A DNA stretch of 64,000 bases from Peterkaempfera sp044755465 (GCF_044755465.1 NZ_JBIVRB010000001.1:744001-808000); one strand, 5' to 3'. Counted from the first letter of the stretch, positions 24,897-33,419 are shown. A program made the numbers and translations. Notes: generated from the sequence alone by a model not told the origin.

Positions 24897-24926
24897 CGGG
24901 CGGTCCCGTCACCGTAGTCCCGCCCG
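24897..24926 (+). terminator. hairpin in the 469-bp gap before the BdtA-like gene
   Basis: CGGGCGG (24897-24903) pairs with CCGCCCG (24920-24926) and is followed by CTTTTCTCCTCTT, a plausible terminator for the lasso operon. The rest of 24573-25041 shows no supported gene; the open frames there are arginine/proline-rich shadows. A TACTCT hexamer lies near 24960 and could serve the BdtA-like gene. Confidence 0.4.
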
Positions 24927-25041
24927 CTTTTCTCCTCTTCCCACCCGTACCACCCGCAACTACTCTGGGGATACGCGTGGGCTGGCTTCAGTCACCGGAG
25001 GGGAAGCCGGTGCTCAGCACATGCGAAAGGTCGGTGTTGAC

Positions 25042-25251
25042 ATGGCGTCTGGCGAGCGGCCTCTGCACGAGGTCAACTTCCTGACCGTGGCAGAGGTGGC
25101 CACGGTGATGCGAGTGTCGAAGATGACCGTCTACCGGTTGGTCCACAGCGGGGAGCTGCCTGCCATCCGGGTGGGCCGCTCCTTCCGGGTCCCCGAGCAG
25201 GCGGTTCACGACTATCTTCGAGAGTCCTACGTCGGCCGGGAGACCGCGTAG
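25042..25251 (+). CDS. bdtA: helix-turn-helix DNA-binding protein, BdtA-like (excisionase family)
   Basis: A 69-residue MerR/excisionase-fold DNA-binding protein: VNFLTVAEVATVMRVSKMTV, then YRLVHSGELPAIRVGRSFRV and PEQAVHDYLRESYVG. The sequence closely follows the streptomycete protein known as BdtA, a BldD target, whose gene is near bldN in S. coelicolor as far as I recall. An in-frame ATG at 25021 would add seven residues; 25042 is preferred from the family start. It is probably a small transcription factor. Confidence 0.85.
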   Translation: MASGERPLHEVNFLTVAEVATVMRVSKMTVYRLVHSGELPAIRVGRSFRVPEQAVHDYLRESYVGRETA

Positions 25252-25428
25252 GAAGGCCGAGGTACAGCGCGACCGGCGACCGGAAGGACCCTGCCGGACC
25301 ACGTCGTGCGCAGCTCGATTACGGGACGCGCGGTGCGGCAGGTAGGCTAAGCCTTCCGTCAGTCGTATCCGGACTCCAGAGCACCGCGCCGCGGTCGCGA
25401 GAGAGTCCCAGTGAGCGAGGGTTGTTCC

Positions 25429-25527
25429 GTGGGCTCTGTCATCAAGAAGCGCCGCAAGCGTATGGCCAAGAAGAAGCACCGCAAGCTGCTCAAGCGCACG
25501 CGAGTGCAGCGGCGCAACAAGAAGTAG
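25429..25527 (+). CDS. small ribosomal subunit protein bS22 (AURKAIP1-like)
   Basis: A 32-residue, extremely basic protein from GTG 25429: MGSVIKKRRKRMAKKKHRKL followed by LKRTRVQRRNKK. This is the actinobacterial bS22 ribosomal protein, often missed because of its length. A purine-rich GAGCGAGGG precedes the start. A very strong hairpin follows 11 bp after the stop. Confidence 0.95.
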   Translation: MGSVIKKRRKRMAKKKHRKLLKRTRVQRRNKK

Positions 25528-25538
25528 CAGTGCCCGAT

Positions 25539-25586
25539 CGCCCCGGCGCCCGCTCCGACCCTCCGGTCGGGGCGGGCGCCGGGGCG
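25539..25586 (+). terminator. strong hairpin after bS22
   Basis: Arms at 25539-25560 and 25565-25586 pair over 22 bp with one G-T position and a CTCC loop. The remaining gap to 25866 (280 bp) shows no gene; a TAGCGT is seen near 25684. Confidence 0.8.
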
Positions 25587-25866
25587 TTCCGGTGCTCCGA
25601 TCCGGTCCCATTCCGATGCTCCGGTCGGGCGTGATCGGCACCACACCGGTCATGCCCGGACATTCCCCGGCAACAGTGAAGCGGTAGCGTGCTTCGCGGG
25701 CGGTCCGGCGCTCCGCTGACGGTGCTCCGCCGACGGCGGTCCGCGACCCGGGAGGGCACGCCGATCGTCGCGGCTGCCACGGGCGGCCGCCCGGCCGTGC
25801 GAAGGTGCGGGCATGCACCGCGCGGCGGCACCGCCGCCGCCCCGGGCCGGGAGGAGGGCGTTCGCA

Positions 25867-26988
25867 GTGGGAAAGGTCGTGCTCGTCACCGGGGTGGCCC
25901 GCCACCTCGGCGCCCGGTTCGTGGACGTGATCCGCCGGGAGGCCGCGGTCGACCTGGTCGTCGGCGTCGACGTCCAGCCGCCCGCGTACGACCCGGAGCA
26001 GTCGGCGGACGGGGAACCGCCGGGCCGTACGGCGGAGTTCACCTTCGTCCGCGCCGACATCCGGCGGCCCGCCATCGCCCGGGTGATCGCGGAGCACTCG
26101 GTCGACACCGTGGTGCACATGAACGTCAGCGCCAGCTCACTGGGCGCCGGCGGGCGCGGCACGGTCAAGGAGACCAATGTCATCGGCACCATGCAGCTGC
26201 TCGGCGCCTGCCAGAAGGCACCGACCGTGCAGCGGCTGGTGGTGAAGTCGACCACCAGCGTCTACGGCTCGGCGCCGCGCGACCCGGCGGTGTTCACCGA
26301 GCGGATGCAGCCCAGGGCCCTGCCGTCCGGCGGCTTCGCCAAGGACGCCTGCGAGGTCGAGGGCTATGTACGCGGCTTCGCCCGCCGCCGCCCCGATGTG
26401 GCGGTCTGCGTCCTGCGGTTCGCCAACATCATCGGCCCGGACGCCGGGACCCCGCTCACCGAGTACTTCGGGCTGCCGGTGCTGCCGACCGTGCTCGGCT
26501 ACGATCCCCGGCTGCAGTTCGTGCACGAGGACGACGCCGTGGAGGTGCTCCGGCTGGCCGCGCTGGACGCCCGCCGCTCCACCACCAACAGCGGCACCTT
26601 CAATGTGGCGGGGGAGGGCGTGCTACTGCTCTCCCAGTGCGCCCGCCGGCTGGGCCGCCCCACCGTCCCGCTGCTGCTCCCCGCGATCAGCTGGGTGGCC
26701 GGGCTGATGCGGCATACCCGGGTGGCGGACTTCTCCCCGGAGCAGCTGCGGCTGCTGACGCACGGCCGGGTGGTGGACGTGACGCAGCTGCACGAGACCT
26801 TCGGGTATCGGCCGCGCCGCACCACCCCGGAGGCGTTCGCGGACTTCGCGGCGGCCGGCGCACCCGGGCTGCTGCCGCCGGAGCGGCTCACCGCCGTCAC
26901 CGACCGGCTGGCGGGGCTGCTGCCGCCCCCCGGCGGCCGGTCCGGCGCGGCGGGGCGGCCGGGCACACTGGGACAGGACCTGCGATGA
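25867..26988 (+). CDS. NAD-dependent epimerase/dehydratase family (extended SDR) protein
   Basis: A 373-residue extended short-chain dehydrogenase. The dinucleotide loop is VLVTGVARHLGARFVD, a variant of G-x-x-G-x-x-G; D-I-R-R-P and VVHMNVSAS follow. The catalytic region shows STTSVYGSAPRD, but the expected Y-x3-K tyrosine is not clear (GGFAKDACEVEGYVRGFARR), so catalysis may be altered. Family members act on nucleotide sugars or serve as NAD-binding regulators. The GTG at 25867 follows GGGAGGAGGG. The stop overlaps the acyltransferase ATG, giving an operon. Confidence 0.8.
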   Translation: MGKVVLVTGVARHLGARFVDVIRREAAVDLVVGVDVQPPAYDPEQSADGEPPGRTAEFTFVRADIRRPAIARVIAEHSVDTVVHMNVSASSLGAGGRGTVKETNVIGTMQLLGACQKAPTVQRLVVKSTTSVYGSAPRDPAVFTERMQPRALPSGGFAKDACEVEGYVRGFARRRPDVAVCVLRFANIIGPDAGTPLTEYFGLPVLPTVLGYDPRLQFVHEDDAVEVLRLAALDARRSTTNSGTFNVAGEGVLLLSQCARRLGRPTVPLLLPAISWVAGLMRHTRVADFSPEQLRLLTHGRVVDVTQLHETFGYRPRRTTPEAFADFAAAGAPGLLPPERLTAVTDRLAGLLPPPGGRSGAAGRPGTLGQDLR

Positions 26989-28181
26989 GCACCGCGAGGG
27001 AGTACGCCATGGGCGACGCCAAGGTCATCCCGATCGACTCCGCCCGGGGCGGCGGTGCGGCCCAGCCGTCCGGACCGGGCGCGTCGGGTGGGTCGGGTGG
27101 GTCGGGCGGCTCGGGTGGGTCCGGCAGCTCGGGTGGTTCGGGCGGCTCGGGCTCCGGCGAGGTGCACCGGCTGCCGCCGCCCGTCGTACCGGACCCCGAC
27201 CCCGACCCGGACCCCGACCCGGACCCCGACCCCGACCCGGGCACCGACCCCGACCCGGGCACCGTCGCGGCGAAGGTCGCGGACGCGGTGGGCCACGCCC
27301 TGGCCGGTCCGCTCGGCGGCGCCGCCCAGCGGCTGCTGGGGCGCGGCTGGGAGCAGCGCGCCGCCAACGGGCTGGCCTTTCTGCGCCGCCGGATCAGCGG
27401 CGACTACGAGGTGGACGAGTTCGGCTTCGACCGGGAGCTGACCGAGGAGGTCTTCCTCTCGCTGCTCCGCCCGCTCGCCGAGAAGTACTTCCGGGTGGAG
27501 GTGCGCGGCATCGAGCACATCCCGGCCGACGGCGGCGTGCTGATCGTCGCCAACCACTCCGGCGTACTGCCGCTGGACGCCCTGATGACCCATGTCGCCA
27601 TCCACGACCACCACCCGGCCCACCGGCACCTGCGGATGCTCGCCGCCGACCTGGTCTTCGTGCTGCCCGGCGTCAATGAGCTGGCCCGCAAGGCCGGACA
27701 CACCCTGGCCTGCAACGACGACGCCCAGCGGCTGCTGGAGAGCGGCCAGGTGGTGGGCGTCTGGCCGGAGGGCTTCAAGGGCATCGGCAAGCCGTTCTCC
27801 GAGCGCTACAAGCTCCAGCGGTTCGGCCGGGGCGGCTTTGTGGCCTCCGCGCTGCGGGCCCAGGTGCCGATCGTGCCCTGCTCGATCGTGGGCGCCGAGG
27901 AGACCTACCCGATGATCGGCAACGCCAAGACGCTGGCCCGGCTGCTCGGGCTGCCGTATGTGCCGATCACGCCCACCTTCCCCTGGCTGGGGCCGCTCGG
28001 CGCCGTCCCGCTGCCCACCAAGTGGACGATCCAGTTCGGGGAGCCGATCCCCACCGACATCCACCCGCCGGAGTCCGCCGACGATCCGATGCTGGTCTTC
28101 AACCTCACCGACGAGGTGCGGGAGACCATCCAGCACACCCTCTACCGGATGCTGGTGCGGCGCCGCTCGGTGTTCTTCTGA
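26985..28181 (+). CDS. lysophospholipid acyltransferase family protein (PlsC-like)
   Basis: A 398-residue protein. The first about 100 residues are low complexity: Ser/Gly repeats (SGGSGG) followed by Asp-Pro repeats (DPDPDP). The catalytic part has the acyltransferase motifs ANHSGVLPLDAL (H-x4-D), the glycine-rich VWPEGFKGIGKPF (substrate binding) and PIVPCSIVGAEE. It probably acylates a lysophospholipid or related alcohol at the membrane surface. The ATG at 26985 overlaps the epimerase stop; a second ATG at 27009 is possible. In-frame short repeats at the N-terminus suggest slippage-prone DNA. Confidence 0.85.
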   Translation: MSTAREYAMGDAKVIPIDSARGGGAAQPSGPGASGGSGGSGGSGGSGSSGGSGGSGSGEVHRLPPPVVPDPDPDPDPDPDPDPDPGTDPDPGTVAAKVADAVGHALAGPLGGAAQRLLGRGWEQRAANGLAFLRRRISGDYEVDEFGFDRELTEEVFLSLLRPLAEKYFRVEVRGIEHIPADGGVLIVANHSGVLPLDALMTHVAIHDHHPAHRHLRMLAADLVFVLPGVNELARKAGHTLACNDDAQRLLESGQVVGVWPEGFKGIGKPFSERYKLQRFGRGGFVASALRAQVPIVPCSIVGAEETYPMIGNAKTLARLLGLPYVPITPTFPWLGPLGAVPLPTKWTIQFGEPIPTDIHPPESADDPMLVFNLTDEVRETIQHTLYRMLVRRRSVFF

Positions 28182-28210
28182 CCGCCGGCACGCCAGGCGT
28201 ACGACGACGA

Positions 28211-28249
28211 GTGGCCGCCCGTCCGGCGCGCTGCGGGACGGGCGGCCAC
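28211..28249. terminator. bidirectional hairpin between acyltransferase and rsbN
   Basis: GTGGCCGCCCGTCC (28211-28224) pairs perfectly with its complement at 28236-28249. It lies between two convergent stops (28181 and 28265), so it can serve both. Confidence 0.75.
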
Positions 28250-28264
28250 CGGCCGTACGGGGGG

Positions 28265-29563
28265 TCAGCCCAGGTCCAGGCCCAACGCCGGCAGCAGACC
28301 CGGGATCAGCGGCGGGACGGTGATGCCCGCCGGCTTGCCGGCCGTGGGGGGAGCGGACGGGCTGCCGGGCGTGGCGGTACCGGTCGGAGCGGTGGCCGGG
28401 CCGGCGGTGCTGCCGGTGGGCGTGCTCCCGGTGCCGGTCAGACCGCCGGTCAGGCCGTCCACCAGACCGCCGACCCCGACCTCGGTGGGCCTGCCGTCCG
28501 GCGAGCCGGAGGACTCGGCCGTACCGGAGGGGGAGGCGCCGTGCTCCTCCGGCGTCCGGGAGGCACCGCCGGAGGGGGCCCGGGTGCCGGTCGCGGACCG
28601 CTCGGGACCGCTGGTGGCGCTCGGCCCGTCGCCGGACGAGTAGTCGCCCGCCGGGCCCTGGTCGTCGTCGTCGCTCCGGTGCCGGGGCAGGATGTGCAGC
28701 GGCTCGACGTCCGCCGTCATGTCGTCCAGCAGCTGCGTCACCTGGGAGGCGACCGGGGAGAGCTGCTCGGGCAGCTGCTCGCGCAGCGTGGACCACTGGT
28801 CATCCTGGGACTGGGCGAAGACCGCGAGCCTGCGCATCGGATCGAGCGAACCATTGCTGCGGTAGACGGCCCACAGCAGCTGGCGGCCGCTGGTCCCCTC
28901 GGCGTGCATATCGGCCAGCGCCGTGCGCAGCTGCTCCACGGTGGCGGGGCTGAGCAGCGCGGAGGAGCCGCCCGCGCCGCCGGAGCGGACCACCAGCCGC
29001 TGTGCCTCCTGCATCCGGGTGGACGCCTGGTCCAGCAGCAGCGAGCCGCGCTCGCTGTCGGAGCCGGCCCAGTCCAGCTGCCAGCCCTCCAGGCTGCGCT
29101 TCATGCCGTACAGCGTGTCGCCGGGCAGCGCGCCGGTGCTGGCCACCGCGACCCCGGCGAAGCCGCCGACCGCGATCCCGGCGACCAGGCTGCCGGCCAC
29201 CAGCCGACGCCCCCACCGGGTGCTCGGCCGCAGCCGGGCCGCGACCTCGGAGACGGCGGCGGAGGCGCGGTGGGCGCTCCGGCGGCGCTGCTCCGGGACG
29301 GCGGGGCCGGAACCCTCCGCGTACGCCTGCTCGAACGCGGCCAGCAGTTGGGCCCGCTGCACCGAGCGGACCTCGGGGTCCAGGGTGGGCGCGGGCACGG
29401 CGGCCAGCGCGTCGGTGGCGGCCAGCAGTTCGGCCATCGCGGTGGAGTGGCCGTGGGCGGGGTCGTCTTCGACGCCTCCGTTCCGCCGGCCGGCGCTCTG
29501 ATGCGCCGCCAGCGCGTCGGCGAAGGCCTTCGCCCGCCGGTGCTCAAGCACATTCGCTGTCAC
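28265..29563 (-). CDS. rsbN: RsbN-like anti-sigma factor (membrane, DUF5667)
   Basis: A 432-residue single-pass membrane protein. The N-terminal cytoplasmic part (VLEHRRAKAFADAL, LDPEVRSVQRAQLLAAF) is the sigma-binding region. A hydrophobic segment spans about residues 121-142 (LVAGSLVAGIAVGGFAGVAV). After it comes the DUF5667 region (GALPGDTLYGMKRSLEG through DQASTRMQEAQRLV), and a long Ser/Thr/Gly/Pro tail ends in a hydrophobic LGLDLG. It lies next to bldN as rsbN does in S. coelicolor and S. venezuelae, where RsbN sequesters BldN. The GTG at 29563 has GAGGAGG upstream. Confidence 0.85.
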   Translation of the reverse strand: MTANVLEHRRAKAFADALAAHQSAGRRNGGVEDDPAHGHSTAMAELLAATDALAAVPAPTLDPEVRSVQRAQLLAAFEQAYAEGSGPAVPEQRRRSAHRASAAVSEVAARLRPSTRWGRRLVAGSLVAGIAVGGFAGVAVASTGALPGDTLYGMKRSLEGWQLDWAGSDSERGSLLLDQASTRMQEAQRLVVRSGGAGGSSALLSPATVEQLRTALADMHAEGTSGRQLLWAVYRSNGSLDPMRRLAVFAQSQDDQWSTLREQLPEQLSPVASQVTQLLDDMTADVEPLHILPRHRSDDDDQGPAGDYSSGDGPSATSGPERSATGTRAPSGGASRTPEEHGASPSGTAESSGSPDGRPTEVGVGGLVDGLTGGLTGTGSTPTGSTAGPATAPTGTATPGSPSAPPTAGKPAGITVPPLIPGLLPALGLDLG

Positions 29564-29794
29564 GGGTCGCACCTCCTCTCGTCGTTGTCGACACCCCGGC
29601 CGGCCGGACGGTTGCGCCGCGGGATCGGAAACCACCCCGTCGAGTAGGGCGCGACGGCGGGGGCCGAACGCCTTCGGCCGGGGGCCGGACCGCCGGGCAC
29701 CGCCCCGGAGGGGGCTTGCACGCTGGGCAACGAGCAGTGCCGGGCGTCGGTTACGCGCACCCGATCATGTGACCGCCGATTCATCCGGAGGTGG

Positions 29795-30574
29795 TCACCG
29801 GGCGTCGCTGGGCAGCAGCCGGGCCAGGGTGCGCACCGCCCGGTACTGCAGAGTCTTGATGGCACCCTCGTTCTTCCCCATCACCCGGGCGGTCTCCGCG
29901 ACCGACAGCCCCTGGAGGAAGCGCAGCGTCACGCACTCCCGCTGCTGCGGATTGAGCTTGTGCACGGCCTCCAGCAGCGCGGCGTTGGAGAGGGACTCCA
30001 GTACCGAGTCCTCCGGACTGCGCTCCACCTCGTTGGCGTCCAGCATCTCACCGGTCGTCACCTCCAGCCGGAAGCGGCTGGACTTGAAGTGGTCCGCCAC
30101 CAGGTTGCGGGCGATGGTCACCAGCCAGGCGCCGAAGTCGCGGCCCTGCCAGGTGAAGGTGCCGATCCGGCGCAGCGCCCGCAGAAAGGTCTCGCTGGTG
30201 AGGTCCTCGGCGGTGGCCCGGCCGCCGACCCGGTAGTAGATGTAGCGGTAGACCGTGTCCGCGTAGTGGTCGTAGAGCCGGCCGAACGCCTCGCTCTCCC
30301 CGGCCTGGGCCCGCTCCACCAGTTCCATCACCGGGCTGTGCTCGCCCTCGACGGCGCCCCGGCGGGAGCGCGCACCGGCCGCGCTGCGCGGCCCGGGGGC
30401 GCTGCGGGTGCGGGTGCCGGCCGCGGTGCCGCTGCGCAGCGCCGCCCCGGCCGGGACGAGCACGGGGGCGGCGGGGAACAGCTGCTGCCGGAGCAGGTCG
30501 CGCAGCAGGTCCAGCCCGGTGGCCCCGTAGGCGTCGTAGGGAGCAGGCGCGTCGTTCCGGACGTGTGGGTACAC
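29795..30574 (-). CDS. bldN: ECF RNA polymerase sigma factor BldN
   Basis: A 259-residue ECF sigma factor with an N-terminal extension of about 80 residues ahead of region 2. Region 2 runs MELVERAQAGESEAFGRLYD, then YADTVYRYIYYRVGG, ATAEDLTSETFLRALRRI and FGAWLVTIARNLVADHF; region 4 runs LNPQQRECVTLRFLQGLSVA and GKNEGAIKTLQYRAVRTLAR. In streptomycetes BldN is made as a pro-protein whose extension is removed, and it switches on chaplin and rodlin genes during aerial growth. The GTG at 30574 with GGGAG upstream fits the BldN start (VYPHV). It is adjacent to rsbN and 10 kb from four chaplin genes. Confidence 0.93.
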   Translation of the reverse strand: MYPHVRNDAPAPYDAYGATGLDLLRDLLRQQLFPAAPVLVPAGAALRSGTAAGTRTRSAPGPRSAAGARSRRGAVEGEHSPVMELVERAQAGESEAFGRLYDHYADTVYRYIYYRVGGRATAEDLTSETFLRALRRIGTFTWQGRDFGAWLVTIARNLVADHFKSSRFRLEVTTGEMLDANEVERSPEDSVLESLSNAALLEAVHKLNPQQRECVTLRFLQGLSVAETARVMGKNEGAIKTLQYRAVRTLARLLPSDAR

Positions 30575-30905
30575 GGGACTCCCAGTGGCAGAACTGTATA
30601 CGTGCAGTACGGGACCGCTCACCCAACGTGGGGACGCATGGGTTCCGGCGTGCGTCAGACGAGGATAACGCTTTGTGCAAGGACCGCTACACCGTGTCGC
30701 CAAACTGGCCGCTTGCGTCTCTTCCGTTGCGTTCAACTAGCCGAAAGTGATCGCCATTTCGGCGTACTGACTGTCTCTCCGTGATGGCATGGCGGCTCAG
30801 CGTGTTCGAACTTGGCCGCAATTTGATGGGCTTCCCCGTCGGCGGGTCGCGCAATCCCCGATTTCAGGCCCCGATCGGGCGATCGAATCCGGTCAGCACG
30901 CGACG
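30575..30905 (-). promoter_or_regulatory. bldN upstream region
   Basis: This 331-bp stretch holds no supported gene and is AT-richer than its surroundings. On the minus strand a TATACA hexamer lies about 23 bases before the bldN GTG and could be a -10 element. A BldD operator would be expected from S. coelicolor, but I cannot point to a convincing match. Confidence 0.4.
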
Positions 30906-30932
30906 CGGCCCCGCCCGGAGCGGGCGGGGCCG
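30906..30932 (-). terminator. hairpin after the HAD-IB hydrolase gene
   Basis: CGGCCCCGCCCG (30906-30917) pairs with its exact complement at 30921-30932 across a GAG loop, 68 bp beyond the stop of the minus-strand hydrolase gene. Confidence 0.7.
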
Positions 30933-31000
30933 AGTGGGTGAGGCCGTGGCGGGGGGCCGGGCCGACGTGGGCGGGGCCGGGTCGGCGGGTCCGGGCCGGG

Positions 31001-31978
31001 TCAGCGGCGCTTGCGGTAGAGGGCCATCGCGGCCGCCGTACCGCCGGCGGCCGCGCCCAGCCCGGCCGCCGCCGGGATGCCGACCTTGGCCGCCTTCCGC
31101 CCGGTGCGGAAGTCGCGCACCCGCCAGCCCTCGGCGCGGGCGTGCCTGCGCAGCGCGGTGTCCGGGTTGATCACATACGGGTGGCCGACCAGCGACAGCA
31201 TCGGGATGTCGTTGGAGGAGTCGCTGTACGCCGCGCAGCGCTCCAGCTCCAGCCCCTCCCGCCGGGCCAGCGCCCGTACCGCGGCGGCCTTGGCCGGGCC
31301 GTGCAGCGGCTCGCCCACCAGCCGCCCGGTGTACACCCCGTCCACCGCCTCCGCGACGGTGCCCAGCGCGCCCGTCATACCGAGCCGCCGGGCGATGATC
31401 CGGGCCGCCTCCTGCGGGGCGGCGGTCACCAGCCAGGTGCGCTGCCCGGCGTCCAGGTGCATCTGCACCAGCGCCCGGGTGCCCGGCCAGATCTTGCCGG
31501 CCATGACGTCCTCGAAGACCTCCTCGCAGATCACCTCCAGGTCGTCGACCCGCTTGCCCGCCACTATCCCCAGCGCGGTGTCCTGCGCCTCCGCCATGTG
31601 CCCGGGGTCCTCCGCGCCGTGCAGCCGGAACCACGCCTGCTGCCAGACGAACCGGGCGACGTCGCGGTGGGTGAAGTACTGCCGCTTGTAGAGGCCCAGC
31701 CCCAGGTAGAAGATCGCGGCGCCCTGGAGCAGGGTGTTGTCGCAGTCGAAGAACGCGGCGGCCTGCGGGTCACCGGCGGCGGCCGGGGGCAGCTCGGCCC
31801 GGCCGCCCTTCTCCCGGTCCAGGAACGGCAGCCCGCGCCGCCGGGCCGGACCAGTGACGGGCGCGGAACCGTCGGCCGCCACCGCGCTGTGCGCGGCGTC
31901 GGCGGCGGCCTCGCCGGCCAGTACGGTCCGCTCGGTGACGGAACGCTTCCGGTGGGTGGGCCTTCGCAGCGCAGCCAT
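31001..31978 (-). CDS. HAD-IB family hydrolase (SerB-like)
   Basis: A 325-residue phosphatase. After a low-complexity N-terminus the catalytic core begins at AAAFFDCDNTLLQGAAIF (motif I, D-x-D), with WLVTAAPQEAA (motif II), a lysine in GPAKAAAVRALA, and AYSDSSNDIPMLSLVG (motif IV). This is the subfamily IB arrangement shared with phosphoserine phosphatase and CicA-like phosphatases of membrane lipids. The C-terminus ends in a hydrophobic, then basic stretch (GLGAAAGGTAAAMALYRKRR), possibly a membrane contact. It is transcribed alone from a leaderless-type promoter. Confidence 0.85.
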   Translation of the reverse strand: MAALRRPTHRKRSVTERTVLAGEAAADAAHSAVAADGSAPVTGPARRRGLPFLDREKGGRAELPPAAAGDPQAAAFFDCDNTLLQGAAIFYLGLGLYKRQYFTHRDVARFVWQQAWFRLHGAEDPGHMAEAQDTALGIVAGKRVDDLEVICEEVFEDVMAGKIWPGTRALVQMHLDAGQRTWLVTAAPQEAARIIARRLGMTGALGTVAEAVDGVYTGRLVGEPLHGPAKAAAVRALARREGLELERCAAYSDSSNDIPMLSLVGHPYVINPDTALRRHARAEGWRVRDFRTGRKAAKVGIPAAAGLGAAAGGTAAAMALYRKRR

Positions 31979-31984
31979 ACCGCG

Positions 31985-31990
31985 AGCATA
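31985..31990 (-). promoter_or_regulatory. -10 element, leaderless start of HAD-IB gene
   Basis: On the minus strand TATGCT ends six bases before the ATG at 31978, with no Shine-Dalgarno sequence. Confidence 0.5.
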
Positions 31991-32162
31991 GCCAGCCCGA
32001 GCGGGCGGACCGGTGTCGTCGCGGTGCAGGTCGCGTCAACAGCGGGCGTCGCTCCGGCGGCGGGTGGGCGGCGACCGGCACCCGGGCGTGGCGAACACCA
32101 CAGCGCCGCCCGCCGGGCCGCTCGGGCCCGGACCGCGCCACGCCCGGATACGGGGGAGCAGA

Positions 32163-32522
32163 ATGAACCGGGTGAGCCCACTGCTGCGCCGTACCGACCG
32201 CCCCGATCCCGCCGACCGCCCCGTCCCCGCCGACCGCCCCGATCCCGCCGACCGCCCCGTCCCCGCCGACCGCCCCGTCCCCGCCGACCGCACCGTGACG
32301 CTGGTCGGCAAGCCCGGCTGCCACCTCTGCGACCAGGCGCGGGAGGTGATCCGCCGGGTGACCGGGGAGCTGGGCGCCGCCTTCGAGGAGAAGGACATCA
32401 CCCAGGACGAGGAGCTGTACCGCCTGTACTGGGAGCAGATCCCGGTCACCCTGATCGACGGCCGCCAGCACGACTTCTGGCGGGTCGACGAGAAACGGCT
32501 GCGCAGCGCGCTGGCCCGCTGA
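32163..32522 (+). CDS. glutaredoxin family protein with hexapeptide repeat
   Basis: A 119-residue protein with a thioredoxin fold: VTLVGKPGCHLCDQAREVIR (C-x-x-C redox motif), then EEKDITQDEELYRLYWEQIP and VTLIDGRQHDFWRV with the cis-Pro. It is the DUF836/glutaredoxin-like type and probably a cytoplasmic thiol-disulfide protein. Residues 14-43 are five perfect or near-perfect copies of P-[D/V]-P-A-D-R, encoded by an 18-bp tandem repeat (32202-32291), an unusual N-terminal extension. The ATG at 32163 follows GGGGGAG. It sits upstream of the exonuclease and rex. Confidence 0.85.
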   Translation: MNRVSPLLRRTDRPDPADRPVPADRPDPADRPVPADRPVPADRTVTLVGKPGCHLCDQAREVIRRVTGELGAAFEEKDITQDEELYRLYWEQIPVTLIDGRQHDFWRVDEKRLRSALAR

Positions 32523-32626
32523 CGGGCGGTAGCGGGGCACTCCTCCGGCTTGTCGCGGGCCTGGTTCGTCGGCTTACCATCGAATCGTTTTGGGCCGAAT
32601 GGGGGGTCGAATCAGAGGAGAACACC

Positions 32627-33382
32627 GTGCTTCCCGGCCGACTCCGGGGGGTGCCAGCCGTACCCCCTCAGGCGGCGGCGGGCGCCCGTTCCGGCGCAGG
32701 CGCCGTCGGCGCCCCGGGTTACGCGGTGGTGGACGTCGAGGCCACCGGGCGCAGCCCCTGGCGGAACCGCGTGGTGGAGGTGGCGGTGGTGCTGCTGGAT
32801 CGGGTCCTCCAGGTGGAGGCGGAGTTCAGTACGCTGCTGGACCCCGGCTGCCCGGTGGGTCCGACCCGGGTGCACCGGATCACCCAGGACGAGGTGGCCG
32901 GGGCGCCCCGCTTCCGCCAGGTCGCCCCCCGGCTGCTCGAACTGCTGACCGGCCGGCTGCTGGTGGGCCACCACGTCGCCTGCGACCATGCCTTCCTGGA
33001 GCGCGAGTTCGCCCGGATCGGCGTGGTGCTGCCACCCGTCCCCACCCTGTGCACCATGCGGCTGGCCCGCGACCAACTGCCCGGCGCGGGCGGCTTCGGC
33101 CTGCGGGCCTGCGCCGAGGCGGCCGGGCTGCCGCCGTTCGCCGCGCACACCGCGCTGGGCGACGCCCGTGCCACCGCCGCCCTGCTGCGGCACTGCGCGG
33201 CCCAGCCCGCCGCCCGGCCGGACGGTCCGCCGCGGTGGGCCAGGGCGCTGGGCGAGGCCGCCGCGCTGGCCTGGCCGAGGATGGTGTCGGCCGGTGCGGT
33301 GCCGGTGTGGCGGCGGGCGGCCGACCGGGGGAACGCGGCCGGGGTGCCGGCGGTTCCTGGCCAGGCGGGAGGTGTGGCGTGA
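32627..33382 (+). CDS. DEDDh exonuclease (DNA polymerase III epsilon-like)
   Basis: A 251-residue 3'-5' exonuclease domain protein. Exo I is VVDVEATGRSPWRN (Asp and Glu), Exo II is VGHHVACDHAFLEREF, Exo III is HTALGDARATAALL (His and Asp). The exonuclease domain spans about residues 28-195; the C-terminal about 55 residues are Ala/Arg-rich. The start GTG at 32627 is set by AGAGGAG six bases upstream. It probably trims DNA or RNA ends; whether it works in replication or repair is not clear. It directly precedes the rex regulatory region. Confidence 0.85.
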   Translation: MLPGRLRGVPAVPPQAAAGARSGAGAVGAPGYAVVDVEATGRSPWRNRVVEVAVVLLDRVLQVEAEFSTLLDPGCPVGPTRVHRITQDEVAGAPRFRQVAPRLLELLTGRLLVGHHVACDHAFLEREFARIGVVLPPVPTLCTMRLARDQLPGAGGFGLRACAEAAGLPPFAAHTALGDARATAALLRHCAAQPAARPDGPPRWARALGEAAALAWPRMVSAGAVPVWRRAADRGNAAGVPAVPGQAGGVA

Positions 33383-33419
33383 TGCGCGTCACTGTGCCCG
33401 GACAAATCGGACACCATCT

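Noticed and set aside
24573..25041. Small genes in the gap before the bdtA-like gene
   Set aside because: Only arginine/proline-rich shadow frames without recognisable starts or domains.
25042..25251. BldC
   Set aside because: The protein shares the excisionase-type fold but its recognition helix sequence (VSKMTVYRLVHSGELPAIRV) fits the BdtA-type protein rather than BldC.
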